Of a stretch of 64,000 bases of DNA, positions 35,508 to 46,200 are shown piece after piece. Below the pieces are notes generated by a model. That model was not told the DNA's origin, did not search any database, and saw only the letters and a program-made list of their open reading frames with translations. The position numbers were made by a program, and so were the translations under genes. The stretch is from contig CANRCT010000002.1 of the NCBI GenBank assembly GCA_947629175.1, positions 62,001 through 126,000 of the forward strand. Reading direction: 5' to 3'. Origin of the DNA: an uncultured Muribaculaceae bacterium (GTDB lineage: Bacteria > Bacteroidota > Bacteroidia > Bacteroidales > Muribaculaceae). Numbering within the stretch: position 1 is the first letter of the stretch; each line of letters starts with the position of its first letter.

Positions 35508-36626
35508 ATGGACGACAGACTGATAACCATAGCCATACACACCTATGAGCGAGCGCTTGAACTTAAATCGCTGCTTGAAAGCGAAGGAATAGAAGCCGTG
35601 CTGCAAAACGTCAATCTGTCATCGCCGATAATCGCCTCCGGAGTCAGAGTACGCATAAAGGAGCATGATCTCCCCGCAGCCTTACGCATAATCGAGAACC
35701 GAGAGATTTTCATGGGTTCCCCCGTGACTTCGTCCGATTCGCCTCTGTCGCGGCGCATTCTCGTGCCTGTGGATTTTTCGCCTATGTCGATCAAAGCCTG
35801 CAAAGCGGCTTTCAGGATAGCCCACTCTCTTCAGAGCGAGATTGTGCTGCTGAATGCTTTTGTCGACCCGGCGCTGACTGCCTCGATACAGCTGTCGGAC
35901 ACGCTTGATTTCGATGTCGCCGGCGCCCAGATGCGCCAAAGCATTGCTAAAAGTGCTGAAAACTCCATGATCAGTCTATGCGACGAGCTTAAGCGTCTTA
36001 TCAAGGAAGGAGAGATCCCTCCGGTGAAATTCACCCGTGAGATCACCGAAGGCGTGCCTGAGGATGCAATCAACTCATGGTCGAAAAAACACCAGCCCAT
36101 GCTTATTGTCATGGCTACGCGCGGTGCTGACAAAAAAGAAAGGGAACTGGTGGGGAGCGTCACGGCTGAAGTGCTCGACACGAGCCGCACGCCGATTTTC
36201 ACCATACCCGAATCTGCATCGGTCGACACAATCAACCGCATGCGCCACATAGTGTTTTTCTGCACTCTCGCTCAGGAAGATATGCTCGGGCTCGACGCCC
36301 TGTCGCGTCTGTTTGACTCGTCGCTGCTCCATGTAAGTCTGCTCCACGTCAGGAGCCGCAAGGACGAAGGTCGCGACCTTTCAGGCGCCGAAGAAGCGCT
36401 GCTTCGCTACTGCCGGGAAAATTATCCGAGATGCACTTTCGAGATGATCAGCGTGGCCAGCGACAAATCGGCAGAGAGACTCGACTCGATCGAGCATAGT
36501 TCAAAAATTGATATGCTCGCTGTCCTTAACAAGAAGAAAAACGTCTTTGCGCGTCTTTTCAATCCGGGCATGGCACACCGACTTCTTTTCAGAGCCGATA
36601 TACCGATGATAGTCATTCCCGTCTGA
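35508..36626 (+). CDS. DUF2007 plus tandem universal-stress-protein domains
   Basis: 372 residues. Residues about 5-65 are a DUF2007-type domain (ITIAIHTYERALELKSLLES). Two UspA-like domains follow: about 82-225 (start RRILVPVDFSPMSIKACKAA, end VGSVTAEVLDTSRTPIFTIP) and about 242-372 (a more divergent copy ending FRADIPMIVIPV). The first copy contains the G-(2)-G-(9)-G/S-like ATP-binding region with the MATRGAD loop; the second lacks it. It is cytosolic and probably responds to stress or nucleotide state. It converges with the O-antigen-ligase-like gene, with only 17 bases between stops. Confidence 0.85.
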   Translation: MDDRLITIAIHTYERALELKSLLESEGIEAVLQNVNLSSPIIASGVRVRIKEHDLPAALRIIENREIFMGSPVTSSDSPLSRRILVPVDFSPMSIKACKAAFRIAHSLQSEIVLLNAFVDPALTASIQLSDTLDFDVAGAQMRQSIAKSAENSMISLCDELKRLIKEGEIPPVKFTREITEGVPEDAINSWSKKHQPMLIVMATRGADKKERELVGSVTAEVLDTSRTPIFTIPESASVDTINRMRHIVFFCTLAQEDMLGLDALSRLFDSSLLHVSLLHVRSRKDEGRDLSGAEEALLRYCRENYPRCTFEMISVASDKSAERLDSIEHSSKIDMLAVLNKKKNVFARLFNPGMAHRLLFRADIPMIVIPV

Positions 36627-36643
36627 AACGGTCAGGTACAGAA

Positions 36644-38152
36644 TCACCGCCTGTCTCGAAATGGCCTTACTGGCATGAAGTAATCATCTATTAAGAAATC
36701 ATCTATGTGATGAGGAGTCAATGCAGTTATGCTGTCGTGCATATGGCGCAGATCCGTCCTCATCTGCCTGATGGCCGGTGACATCACTTTCGGATCCATA
36801 TCCATGGCTGCCTCGTATGCCATCATGAATTTATACCTGTCGAAACATAGCGAGTCAGCGTGAAGTCTGGCAAGAAGATAATAGGGATACATGCGTCCGG
36901 GCAGACGTGTGATCGACCTGCGGTACATCTCCTCCGCCTCTGCGTAGCGATGACAGTCATGACTGTTTCGTCCGAGAAGATTGAGAAACATCGGATCGGA
37001 ACTGACTGAAAGGCCCCTGCGAAGCACGCTGTCGGATTTTTCGTACAGGCCGTTTTCACGCAAAGCCTTGCCATAATCGAAAAGAAATCTCGACGAATGG
37101 CCGTGTATATCCGAAAGCGAATCGAGGACCGCTATATCACGACGGCTCAGCGAATGCTGGTAGGCATAACGTATTCTTGACCATTCCTGGGCCTTCTCAC
37201 TGTCGACATGCAGCGCCCTGACGGCTAAAAAAGCAGTTACCGCCACTGCGCCCCCGACAAATACAGATACTGCCGGAAAAAGTCGTCGGTCACACAGTAT
37301 CACCGAGATAACGAGCAGAGCAGCGCATACCACAAATTCAGGGAACTGCAGCGGATAGGAGGAGAAGCATACTATCGCAAAAGCGAGCAGCGATCCGCCT
37401 GCACTAAAATGATAAGAGCGGAAAGCCGAAACGCACGACGTGACGAGCAAAGCGATGAAAACCAGAGCAGCCGGTATACCGAATGCTATTGCAATCTGAA
37501 GGAATTCATTGAAAGCGTATTCAGGCGTACCGGCTACGGCAGCTAATGCCGAAGATGGATTTGCAGCGAAATAAGCTTCCTGAGCTGCTCCGAGCGCTCC
37601 TCCGACACCATGCCATCCCACACCCGTAAGCGGACTGATCATTGCGGCCGACAGCCCGTCGCGCCAAATAAGCAGACGACCAAACGCCGATGCCGGTTTC
37701 AGCCACACCACAAATAACCCGACTACTACCGCACCCATGACGATTATCATGGACAACAGCATGTCGGGGCGCCTGATGCGTCCGCTTCCGAACCCCACTG
37801 CCAGGCATCCGACTGCGGCGGCTATCCATCCGGTCCGTCCCATAAGCGATGGCATTATTCCGAGAGCGGGAAGAATAAAAAGCCATCCGGCCCAATACAT
37901 AATCCTGTTGCCATCGCGAAGCACGCATCCTACGGCCAGAGGCATGATCATGGCCAGAAATCCGCAAAATGGCCCCGGATTGAAAAAAGTGCCGGTAGCC
38001 GGATACAGAGAGTGCCGGCTCGGAGTATATCCGAGCAGCTGCCCCCACCCGAGCAGAGCTTCCCATATCCCGAATGCAATAACAGCCAGACAGATAATCG
38101 AGGCAAGCGTTTGCCGCAGATCTATTTTACCGATTTGAAAATTCGTCTCCAT
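36644..38152 (-). CDS. O-antigen-ligase/polymerase-like membrane protein with TPR tail
   Basis: 502 residues from the ATG at 38152; an in-frame ATG at 38182 lies deeper inside lepB. About ten membrane helices in residues 15-310; FFNPGPFCGFLAMIMPLA is a Wzy_C-type loop and the GVGWHGVGG region carries the usual short conserved motif. The C-terminal third (about 330-502) is a soluble domain with TPR-like helices (AEAEEMYRRSITRLPGRMYPYYLLARLH). Such proteins transfer or polymerise glycan chains at the periplasmic face. Its 5' end overlaps lepB by 31 bases, so both are co-translated. Confidence 0.82.
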   Translation of the reverse strand: METNFQIGKIDLRQTLASIICLAVIAFGIWEALLGWGQLLGYTPSRHSLYPATGTFFNPGPFCGFLAMIMPLAVGCVLRDGNRIMYWAGWLFILPALGIMPSLMGRTGWIAAAVGCLAVGFGSGRIRRPDMLLSMIIVMGAVVVGLFVVWLKPASAFGRLLIWRDGLSAAMISPLTGVGWHGVGGALGAAQEAYFAANPSSALAAVAGTPEYAFNEFLQIAIAFGIPAALVFIALLVTSCVSAFRSYHFSAGGSLLAFAIVCFSSYPLQFPEFVVCAALLVISVILCDRRLFPAVSVFVGGAVAVTAFLAVRALHVDSEKAQEWSRIRYAYQHSLSRRDIAVLDSLSDIHGHSSRFLFDYGKALRENGLYEKSDSVLRRGLSVSSDPMFLNLLGRNSHDCHRYAEAEEMYRRSITRLPGRMYPYYLLARLHADSLCFDRYKFMMAYEAAMDMDPKVMSPAIRQMRTDLRHMHDSITALTPHHIDDFLIDDYFMPVRPFRDRR

Positions 38153-39006
38153 TGTATGCCGTTGTCGTTGGCCGACCACCATATGAAGGCAGCCCTGCCT
38201 ACGATAAAGTCTTCAGGGACAAGTCCCCAATAGCGCGAATCCATCGAAGCGAGGGCATTGTCGCCGGCCATGAAATAATAGTTTTCCCTGAATGTGTATC
38301 TTGTCAGCGGATTACCGTCAAGTCTGACAATACTGTCGGCGTATTCCAGAGAGGCTTCGGTTTCCCGCTCAATGATCTGCCTGTAGCGCCGGAAATTTGC
38401 CGGATCAAGCGGCAAAGTCATGCCGGCGCACGGCACTACAAGCGGCCCGAAATCGCGGATAGTCCAGCGATCGAGAGTGTCGCTGACATCAGCCATATAT
38501 CCACGCAGATTCTCTGCGCGGCACACCGAGTCGGGCGGATAACTCCTTGCGAACAGATCCGGCTCCGGATAACGCGAGAGAGTATCGCCATTGACTATAT
38601 ATCTGAAACCGCTGATAGCTACCGTATCGCCCGGGGCCGCTATGCAGCGCTTTATATAGTGCACATGATAATTCATTGTCAGGGTATCCCAGGATCCGCG
38701 GTGGACGAAGTTGAACACCAGCACATCGTCGCGCCTGAATCTGCGCCAGTGAGGCGTACGCCTTATGTCGGTGCGTTTTCCGGCCGCTGCCTCGAAGATA
38801 TCATAAAGGCGCGCTCCACCCGACACCTTCTCAACAATGATTTTATCGCCCGCCTGAATTCCGGGCAACATCGAAGTCGTAGGCACCGTTACCGGCGTAT
38901 ATACGAATATTATCAGGATCACGTATAAAGCGAACAGACCGACCCCGATAAGGAATAATGTGGCAATGATCTCAGCGACTTTAAGCGCCGCCTTTTTTAT
39001 ATTCAT
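38122..39006 (-). CDS. lepB: Signal peptidase I
   Basis: 294 residues. One N-terminal membrane helix (about 13-36). Catalytic Ser45 in the TSMLPG box, Lys119 in YIKRCIA, and the GDNALASMDSRYWG box near the C-terminus are present, so active. Cleaves signal peptides of exported proteins such as the M23 peptidase and BatC. A -7 box (TATCTTTG) lies 70 bases upstream. Confidence 0.95.
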   Translation of the reverse strand: MNIKKAALKVAEIIATLFLIGVGLFALYVILIIFVYTPVTVPTTSMLPGIQAGDKIIVEKVSGGARLYDIFEAAAGKRTDIRRTPHWRRFRRDDVLVFNFVHRGSWDTLTMNYHVHYIKRCIAAPGDTVAISGFRYIVNGDTLSRYPEPDLFARSYPPDSVCRAENLRGYMADVSDTLDRWTIRDFGPLVVPCAGMTLPLDPANFRRYRQIIERETEASLEYADSIVRLDGNPLTRYTFRENYYFMAGDNALASMDSRYWGLVPEDFIVGRAAFIWWSANDNGIQWRRIFKSVK

Positions 39007-39078
39007 ACGTTATGTTGTTCAGTCAAGGCTCTCCGGACTTTTCTACCAAAGGATGCAGCCATTCAGGACATGGCGTCG

Positions 39079-39086
39079 CAAAGATA
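39079..39086 (-). promoter_or_regulatory. -7 box of lepB
   Basis: Minus-strand TATCTTTG followed by C, about 73 bases before the ATG. No convincing -33 box. Confidence 0.5.
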
Positions 39087-39189
39087 ATTTTTTTTCTCCA
39101 ATTCCCCGACACCTTCAGATGATTAAATGCTCCGATCTGATTAATCTTGTCGAATCTTATAAGCTGCCACTGATATTTTATAAGAAAAA

Positions 39190-39221
39190 CTTGCTTACCG
39201 AACGATAAATCACTAAATTTG
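39190..39221 (+). promoter_or_regulatory. Promoter of galE
   Basis: CTTG (39190-39193), 20 bases, TAAATTTG (39214-39221). The leader before ATG 39259 is about 30 bases. Confidence 0.7.
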
Positions 39222-39258
39222 CGGTATTAAACCAAAACAACAATTATAAGTACAAGTC

Positions 39259-40296
39259 ATGAACAAGGACAGGATACTGGTGACCGGCGGAACCGGTTAC
39301 ATAGGTTCCCACACTACCGTGGAACTTCAGAAAGCCGGCTATGACGTAGTCATCGTCGACAATCTTTCCAATTCCAATATCGAAGTGCTCGACGGCATCG
39401 AGAAAATCACCGGCGAACGTCCGGCATTTGTCGAGGCGGACTGCACCGATATGGAGGCCATGAAAAAACTTTTCGCCGATTATCCCGGCATAAAAGGCAT
39501 CATCAACTTCGCTGCGAGCAAAGCCGTGGGCGAATCGGTCGAAAAGCCTATTCTCTACTACCGCAACAACCTCAACACTTTGCTCAACCTGCTCGACCTC
39601 ATGGGCCCCAACGGAGTGAAAGGCATAGTATTCTCCTCATCATGCACCGTCTACGGCGAGCCTGACGTCAATCCTGTCACCGAACAGTCGCCTATCAAGA
39701 AAGCGACTTCGCCTTACGGCAACACCAAACAGATATCCGAGGAGATCATCACGGATGTGATCAACTCCGGCGCTCCTTTCAAAAGCGTCATACTCCGCTA
39801 TTTCAATCCTGTAGGCGCACATCCCAGCGCTGAAATCGGCGAGCTGCCCAACGGCGTGCCCCAGAACCTCATCCCGTTTGTCACCCAGACAGCCATGGGC
39901 ATTCGCAAAGAGCTGTCGGTATTCGGCAACGACTATGACACTCCCGACGGATCGTGCATCCGCGACTTCATCAATGTGGTTGACCTCGCAAAGGCCCATG
40001 TCATCGCCATACAGCGTATGCTTGAGGACAAGAGCCAGGACAAGATCGAGATCTTCAACCTCGGCACAGGCATAGGCCTTTCGGTGCTGGAGCTCATAGA
40101 GTCGTTTGAGCGCGCTACCGGAGTGAAAGTGCCCCACAAGATCGTAGGACGCCGCACCGGCGACATCGAAAAAGTATGGGCTAATCCGGAACACGCCAAC
40201 AAAGTGCTCGGATGGAAGGCTGAGACGCCTATCGACGACACCATGCGCTCGGCATGGGCATGGCAGTGCAAGCTCCGCGAACGCGGCATCATGTGA
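39259..40296 (+). CDS. galE: UDP-glucose 4-epimerase
   Basis: 345 residues. NAD-binding GGTGYIGSH (10-18), catalytic Ser-127/128 with Y153 and K157 (SPYGNTK). Interconverts UDP-glucose and UDP-galactose for glycan synthesis. The next gene (DUF4105) starts 20 bases after the stop and is co-directional. Confidence 0.95.
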   Translation: MNKDRILVTGGTGYIGSHTTVELQKAGYDVVIVDNLSNSNIEVLDGIEKITGERPAFVEADCTDMEAMKKLFADYPGIKGIINFAASKAVGESVEKPILYYRNNLNTLLNLLDLMGPNGVKGIVFSSSCTVYGEPDVNPVTEQSPIKKATSPYGNTKQISEEIITDVINSGAPFKSVILRYFNPVGAHPSAEIGELPNGVPQNLIPFVTQTAMGIRKELSVFGNDYDTPDGSCIRDFINVVDLAKAHVIAIQRMLEDKSQDKIEIFNLGTGIGLSVLELIESFERATGVKVPHKIVGRRTGDIEKVWANPEHANKVLGWKAETPIDDTMRSAWAWQCKLRERGIM

Positions 40297-40315
40297 TGTT
40301 GTCATACACCACCGC

Positions 40316-41584
40316 ATGACAATAAGATCAGCCCGCGTCAGAATAATAATGGCTGTGGCGGCAATCCTTTTCGGACTGCCGCCATACGCTTTTTCACAGT
40401 CATATGACGCGACGGATTCCACTGCTGTCGACTCGACGCTTACCGTAAGCCTGCTCACCGCCTCGCCCGGAGATGACATATACGAGCTGGAAGGACACGC
40501 AGCCTTGCGCTTCAAAAGCTCTACTGCCGACATGACTGTCAACTGGGGACTGTTTGACTTCGACTCACCCAATTTCATTTACCGGTTTGTCAAAGGGGAG
40601 ACCGACTACATGGCTGGCGCCATGCCCACCGAGTATTTTCTGAGACAATACCGCAGCGAGGGCCGTCGGATCAAGGAGCAGACATTCAATCTCACCCCTC
40701 AGGAAGCCGCAAGAGCCCTGGAGCTTGTCAGTATCAACCTGCAGCCACAAAACCGCACGTATCGCTATAATTACGTGAAAGACAACTGTTCGACCAGATG
40801 TATCGACGTGATCGAGCGTGCCATAGGCGATTCGATCCATCTCGGGCCGGCCCCGGGCAAAATGACCGGTGAAGTGACTTTCCGCGACGTGATGAAATAT
40901 CACCACCGCAATTATCCCTGGTATCAGCTCGGTATTGATCTCGCGCTCGGCAGCGGTATCGACCAGACGATCACCAACCGGCAGAAAGCTTTCGCGCCTA
41001 CGATGCTCGAACGTCAGGTCGAGGAATCCCTGAGACCCGACGGCTCACCCCTTACAGTCGGCACAACAATTCTCATTGCCGGTACAGACGACGGTACAGC
41101 GCTCGGCCCCACTCCGTGGTGGATGTCGCCACTTGCGGCCGGCTGTACATTGTTCGGAGCCGTGCTGCTGATATCCTTGGCCGACATTTCGCGCGGCAGA
41201 GTGAGCCGTTGGCTCGACACACTGCTCTTCGGCATAATGGCTTTAGCCGGATGCATCATAGCGTTTCTGGTATTTATTTCAGTACATGAAGCGACGTCGC
41301 CCAACTGGGTCATATTGTGGCTCAACCCTTTATGCCTCATACCTGCCGTTTTTGAATGGTCGCGCCGCTGCCGTTTCTTTCTTATTTGCTATCATTTTCT
41401 TAACTTTGCAGCGATTTTGACACTGGCGGCTCTGATGATAGCCGGCGAACAAAATTGCAACTTTGCGTTTATACCATTGATGGCATGTAGCGGGCTCCGC
41501 TCTGCAAGCTATCTCTACATTTCGCTATGCGGAAAACGAAAAGAACTGACATACAGCATAAAATACTCTGTGCGGCGCTCCTGA
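40316..41584 (+). CDS. DUF4105 membrane protein (Lnb-like N-terminal domain)
   Basis: 422 residues. Signal peptide (about 1-29), a DUF4105 domain (about 45-245) and five C-terminal membrane helices (about 262-400). Conserved-looking residues include H61 in ELEGHAALRF, and C158 with C162 in DNCSTRCID, which could be a Cys/His catalytic pair. Related DUF4105 proteins have been implicated in lipoprotein N-acylation; whether this one does so is inference. The next gene starts inside its last 58 bases. Confidence 0.83.
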   Translation: MTIRSARVRIIMAVAAILFGLPPYAFSQSYDATDSTAVDSTLTVSLLTASPGDDIYELEGHAALRFKSSTADMTVNWGLFDFDSPNFIYRFVKGETDYMAGAMPTEYFLRQYRSEGRRIKEQTFNLTPQEAARALELVSINLQPQNRTYRYNYVKDNCSTRCIDVIERAIGDSIHLGPAPGKMTGEVTFRDVMKYHHRNYPWYQLGIDLALGSGIDQTITNRQKAFAPTMLERQVEESLRPDGSPLTVGTTILIAGTDDGTALGPTPWWMSPLAAGCTLFGAVLLISLADISRGRVSRWLDTLLFGIMALAGCIIAFLVFISVHEATSPNWVILWLNPLCLIPAVFEWSRRCRFFLICYHFLNFAAILTLAALMIAGEQNCNFAFIPLMACSGLRSASYLYISLCGKRKELTYSIKYSVRRS

Positions 41585-43134
41585 CTCTCGTCACCGCATC
41601 AGCCGGCGCCCAGACCGCTCCGAAGCGGCCGCAGATGGTCGTGGGCATAATGGTGGAGGGGCTAAATCAGGATTATCTCGAACTGCTCCAGAATTATTTT
41701 ACAGCCGACGGTTTCAAACGGCTCATGCGCGACGGAGCTACTCTAAGCAACGTCGACTACGGGCCCGGGGTAGACGGCGCGGCGGCAACAGCGATAATCT
41801 ACACCGGAGCCGCCCCCACCGTCAACGGCATCCCCGCAGAATATGTATATGACCGCGAGCGACGCCGGAGCCGCAATATACTCCTCGACACCGCCAAAAT
41901 AGGCAATTTCACCAACGAGACCTACTCACCCGCAGCTATCCTCGTATCGACCTTAGGCGACGAGGTGAGGCTCGATGCCGCAGGCACCGGCTGGGTCTAC
42001 AGTGTGTCGCCCGATCCCGTACAGTCGATTGTCATGACCGGGCATGCCGGCAACAGCGGATTCTGGTTGAGCGACCTCACAGGTTCGTGGGCAACGACCA
42101 CACACTATAAAGACGTGCCACGAAGCATATCGTCGCGCAACTACCGCCGCCCGATCTCGACCGTTCTCGACACTTTGAAATGGGAGCCGTTGCTGCCAGC
42201 AGCCATATATCCAGATATACCCGACTACAAGAAGCAATACCCTTTCCGCCACTATTTCAGCCGGAAAGACACCGACCGGTACCGTCAGTACAAATCCTCC
42301 GCCAAAGTCAACGAGGAGGTGACAGCCGTGGCGGAGGAATATCTCTCCACCATGGCACTCGGCACTCGCGGCCCTGTCGACATGCTCAATATCGGCTTCA
42401 CTCTTTCGCCATACCCCTATACGGCCGACGGAGACAACCGAATGGAGACCGTCGACTCTTATCTGCGTCTCGACCGCGATCTGGCAAGGCTGATGAAGGC
42501 TATCGACAAACGCACCGGCTCAGGAAATTCGCTCATATTCCTTGCCGGATATCCGGCTCGTCCTACATCACGCCGCGACGATGAGAAATGGGGTATACCG
42601 TCGGGAGAATTCTCGCCGCGCAAAGCCATTTCGCTCCTCAACATGTATCTCATAGCCCTCCACGGCAACGGCGACTGGGTAACGGGATATTTCAACCGTA
42701 ATTTCTATCTCAACCAGCGGCTGATAAAGGAGAACCGTCTTGACGCATCGGAGGTGAGAGCCGAAGCCGCAGAGTTTCTTGCCCGCATGAGCGGAGTGAG
42801 CGGCGTCCATACAATCGACGACATAATAGCATCGCGGGCCGGCGATAATGCGAGCGCTCTCAAACGAAACACTGTCGTAAAATATGCAGGCGACGTCATA
42901 GTCAACATCACTCCGGGATGGTCGGTCACCGACGATACCGTCAGCGGCGCGGTCAACACTCCCGCTGTGGCGCGCGACGCTTTTTTCCCATCCACGGTCA
43001 TTATCATGGGCCCCGGCGTGGAACCCCTGACCATCGAGGAGAAGATCGATGCAAGGCGCATAGCTCCCACCGTCAGCCGTCTGCTTCGCATCCGTTCACC
43101 CGGCGCGGCATCCCTTCCAGCCATCAGACTCTGA
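41527..43134 (+). CDS. PafA-like alkaline-phosphatase-fold protein with lost active site
   Basis: 535 residues, about the length of PafA. Signal peptide (1-29). The PafA fold can be followed end to end (KRPQMVVGIMVEG; YTGAAPTVNGI; SYLRLDRDLARLMKAID; RRIAPTVSRLLRI). However, recalled PafA metal ligands and nucleophile appear replaced: the first Asp by E44, the Thr nucleophile region by GVDGAAAT (81-88), the Asp/His pair by SPYPYT (294-299), the Asp-His pair by GYP (341-343) and the last His by F in AFFP (485-488). It is thus probably a pseudo-enzyme. The start at 41527 is supported by the signal peptide directly after it; it overlaps the DUF4105 gene by 58 bases. Confidence 0.8.
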   Translation: MRKTKRTDIQHKILCAALLTLVTASAGAQTAPKRPQMVVGIMVEGLNQDYLELLQNYFTADGFKRLMRDGATLSNVDYGPGVDGAAATAIIYTGAAPTVNGIPAEYVYDRERRRSRNILLDTAKIGNFTNETYSPAAILVSTLGDEVRLDAAGTGWVYSVSPDPVQSIVMTGHAGNSGFWLSDLTGSWATTTHYKDVPRSISSRNYRRPISTVLDTLKWEPLLPAAIYPDIPDYKKQYPFRHYFSRKDTDRYRQYKSSAKVNEEVTAVAEEYLSTMALGTRGPVDMLNIGFTLSPYPYTADGDNRMETVDSYLRLDRDLARLMKAIDKRTGSGNSLIFLAGYPARPTSRRDDEKWGIPSGEFSPRKAISLLNMYLIALHGNGDWVTGYFNRNFYLNQRLIKENRLDASEVRAEAAEFLARMSGVSGVHTIDDIIASRAGDNASALKRNTVVKYAGDVIVNITPGWSVTDDTVSGAVNTPAVARDAFFPSTVIIMGPGVEPLTIEEKIDARRIAPTVSRLLRIRSPGAASLPAIRL

Positions 43135-43240
43135 GGCCTCATCACTTATAACTGCCATTTTCGCGGCGTATGGATTGCACGAGTCAACATCCACAGCTCC
43201 GCCACTCAATAATCAATAATATTCATCTGAACCAACAAAT

Positions 43241-46200
43241 ATGTCATTCAATTCATTCTTAAGCAAAATATTCGGCAACAAATCGCAGCGCGACCTCAAG
43301 GAGATACAGCCGGTCATCAATAAGATCAAGGCTTGCGGCGAAAAGCTTAAATCACTCGACAACGACGCCTTGCGACAGACTGTCAGCGACGTACGTGCGG
43401 ATATAAAGAAAGCTATCGAGCCCGATGAAACCGCCATCGCAAGCCTCAAGACCGAAATAGAGTCACTCCCTTTCGACAAGCGTCAGCCTCTCTGGGATGA
43501 TATCGACCGTCACGAAAAAAACATACTCGACACAATAGAGGAGAAGCTCAACGAACATCTTCCCGTGGTATTCGCAGCCATGCGGGAGACTGCGGCACGC
43601 TTCGCTGCCAATCCGACGGTGGAGGTGACCGCCACACAGATGGACCGCGATCTGGCAGCCGCGGGAAAGGATTTCGTCAGCATCGAAGGCGACAAGGCCA
43701 TCTGGAAAAACCATTGGGTGGCAGGAGGCAACGAGATCACCTGGGATATGGTGCATTACGACGTGCAGCTTATCGGCGGCGTTGTGCTCCATCAGGGCAA
43801 GATTGCCGAGATGGCCACCGGTGAGGGCAAGACCCTCGTGGCCACTCTGCCTGTATTCCTCCGCTCTCTCTCGGGCCGCGGCGTTCACGTGGTGACCGTC
43901 AACGACTATCTGTCGAAGCGCGACTCCGAATGGATGGGTCCGCTCTATATGTTCCACGGTTCGAGCGTCGACTGCATCGACAAGCATCAGCCCAACTCCA
44001 CCGGACGTCGCGACGCCTACAACTGCGACATCACGTTCGGCACCAACAACGAATTCGGCTTCGACTATCTGCGCGACAACATGGCCCTCTCCCCTGCCGA
44101 CCTGGTGCAGCGCAAACACTACTACGCTATTGTCGACGAGGTCGATTCCGTGCTCATCGACGATGCCCGCACTCCGCTTATCATCTCCGGGCCGGTGGCT
44201 AAAGGTGACGACCAGATGTTCAACGAATACCGTCCGAATGTGGAAAAAGTCGTTGCAGCCCAGCGTAAACTCGTCACCCAGATGCTCACCGAAGCCAAGA
44301 CGAAGCTCGCTTCGGATGACAAGGAGGTGCGCAAGGCCGGCGCGCTCGAACTCTTCCGCTCATTCAAGGGTCTTCCCAAAAACGGCGCTCTGATCAAGTT
44401 CCTCAGTCAGGAGGGCATGAAAAACATCCTGCTTGAGACTGAAGGGTACTATCTGCAGGACAATTCACGCGAGATGCCGAAAGCCACGGAGCCGCTGTAT
44501 TTCGTCATCGACGAGAAAAACCGCAGCGTAGAGCTTACCGACAAGGGTATCGACATGCTGACAGGCACGTCGAGCGACCCGCAGTTCTTCGTTCTTCCCG
44601 ACATAGCCGCCCAGCTGTCGGAAGCCGAAAACATAGCCGACCCCGCTGAACGCCAGCAGAAGAAGGACGAGCTGATGCAGAACTACGCCGTAAAGGCCGA
44701 GCGCGTCCATACAGTCACCCAGCTGCTCAAAGCCTACACGCTTTTTGAGAAAGATGTGGAATATGTGATCGATGACAACAAAATCAAGATCGTCGACGAG
44801 CAGACCGGCCGAATCATGGAGGGACGCCGCTACTCCGACGGTCTCCATCAGGCGATCGAGGCCAAGGAAGGAGTTAAAGTTGAGGCTGCCACCCAGACCT
44901 TCGCCACCATCACTCTGCAGAACTATTTCAGGATGTATCACAAGCTGGCCGGTATGACCGGTACGGCCGAGACCGAAGCCGGAGAGCTGTGGGATATATA
45001 CAAGCTCGACGTAGTGACCATCCCGACCAATCGCCCTGTTGCCCGAATTGACATGAACGACCGCGTCTACAAGACCAAGAAGGAGAAATACGCGGCCGTG
45101 ATCGACGAAATTGTAAAATTGAGAGAAGCCGGCCGGCCGGTGCTCGTGGGCACGACATCGGTCGAGATCTCAGAGCTGCTCAAACGAATGCTCGACATGC
45201 GCCACATTCCCTGCCAGGTGCTGAATGCGAAGCTCCATCAGAAAGAGGCCGACATCGTGGCCCAGGCAGGCAAGACAGGCACCGTCACCATAGCCACCAA
45301 CATGGCCGGCCGTGGCACCGACATCAAGCTCCCCGACGAAGTGAAGGCGGCAGGCGGCCTTGCCATTATTGGCACCGAACGCCATGAGAGCCGCCGTGTG
45401 GACCGTCAGCTCCGCGGACGTTCAGGCCGTCAGGGCGACCCGGGATCGTCGGTGTTCTACGTATCGTTCGAGGACACCCTTATGCGCCTCTTCGCCACCG
45501 ACCACGTCACCAAGGTGCTCGACCGCCTCGGCCTGAAAGAGGGCGAGATGATAGAGAGCGGCATGGTGACCCGCGCCATCGAAAAAGCCCAGAAGCGCGT
45601 TGAGGAGAACAACTTCGGCATACGCAAACGCCTGCTCGAATATGACGACGTGATGAACAAGCAGCGCACCTACATCTACTCGCGCCGCCACCACGCCCTG
45701 CTCGGCGAACGCATCGGCATCGACATAGCCAATATGTTCTACGACTATATCGAGAACCTGATCTCCACTTACGACTCTCCCGCTTCTTTCGGCGACCTGT
45801 CGCTTGAACTTTTCAAGACACTGACCATCGAGGCCCCGTTCACGGAGGAAGTGTATCGCAACCTCAGCAAGGAGGAAGCGATCGACCGCGTCCATCAGGC
45901 AGCCATCGAGGCATTCGACCGCAAGAACGACCGTATCCGCGAAGTAGCGATGCCCGTCATCAAGGACTGCGTGGAAAACCGCGGAATGAACTCCATGATC
46001 CTCGTGCCTATCACCGACGGAAAACGGATATTCAGCCTTCCTGTCAACATCATCGACGCATACAACTCCGACGGCCGCGCCATAGTCAAGGAGTGGCACA
46101 AGGCCATAATGCTTGTCAGCATCGACGAGCTCTGGAAAGAGCATCTCCGCGAGCTCGACCAGCTGAAACAGTCGGTACAGAACGTATCATACGAGCAGAA

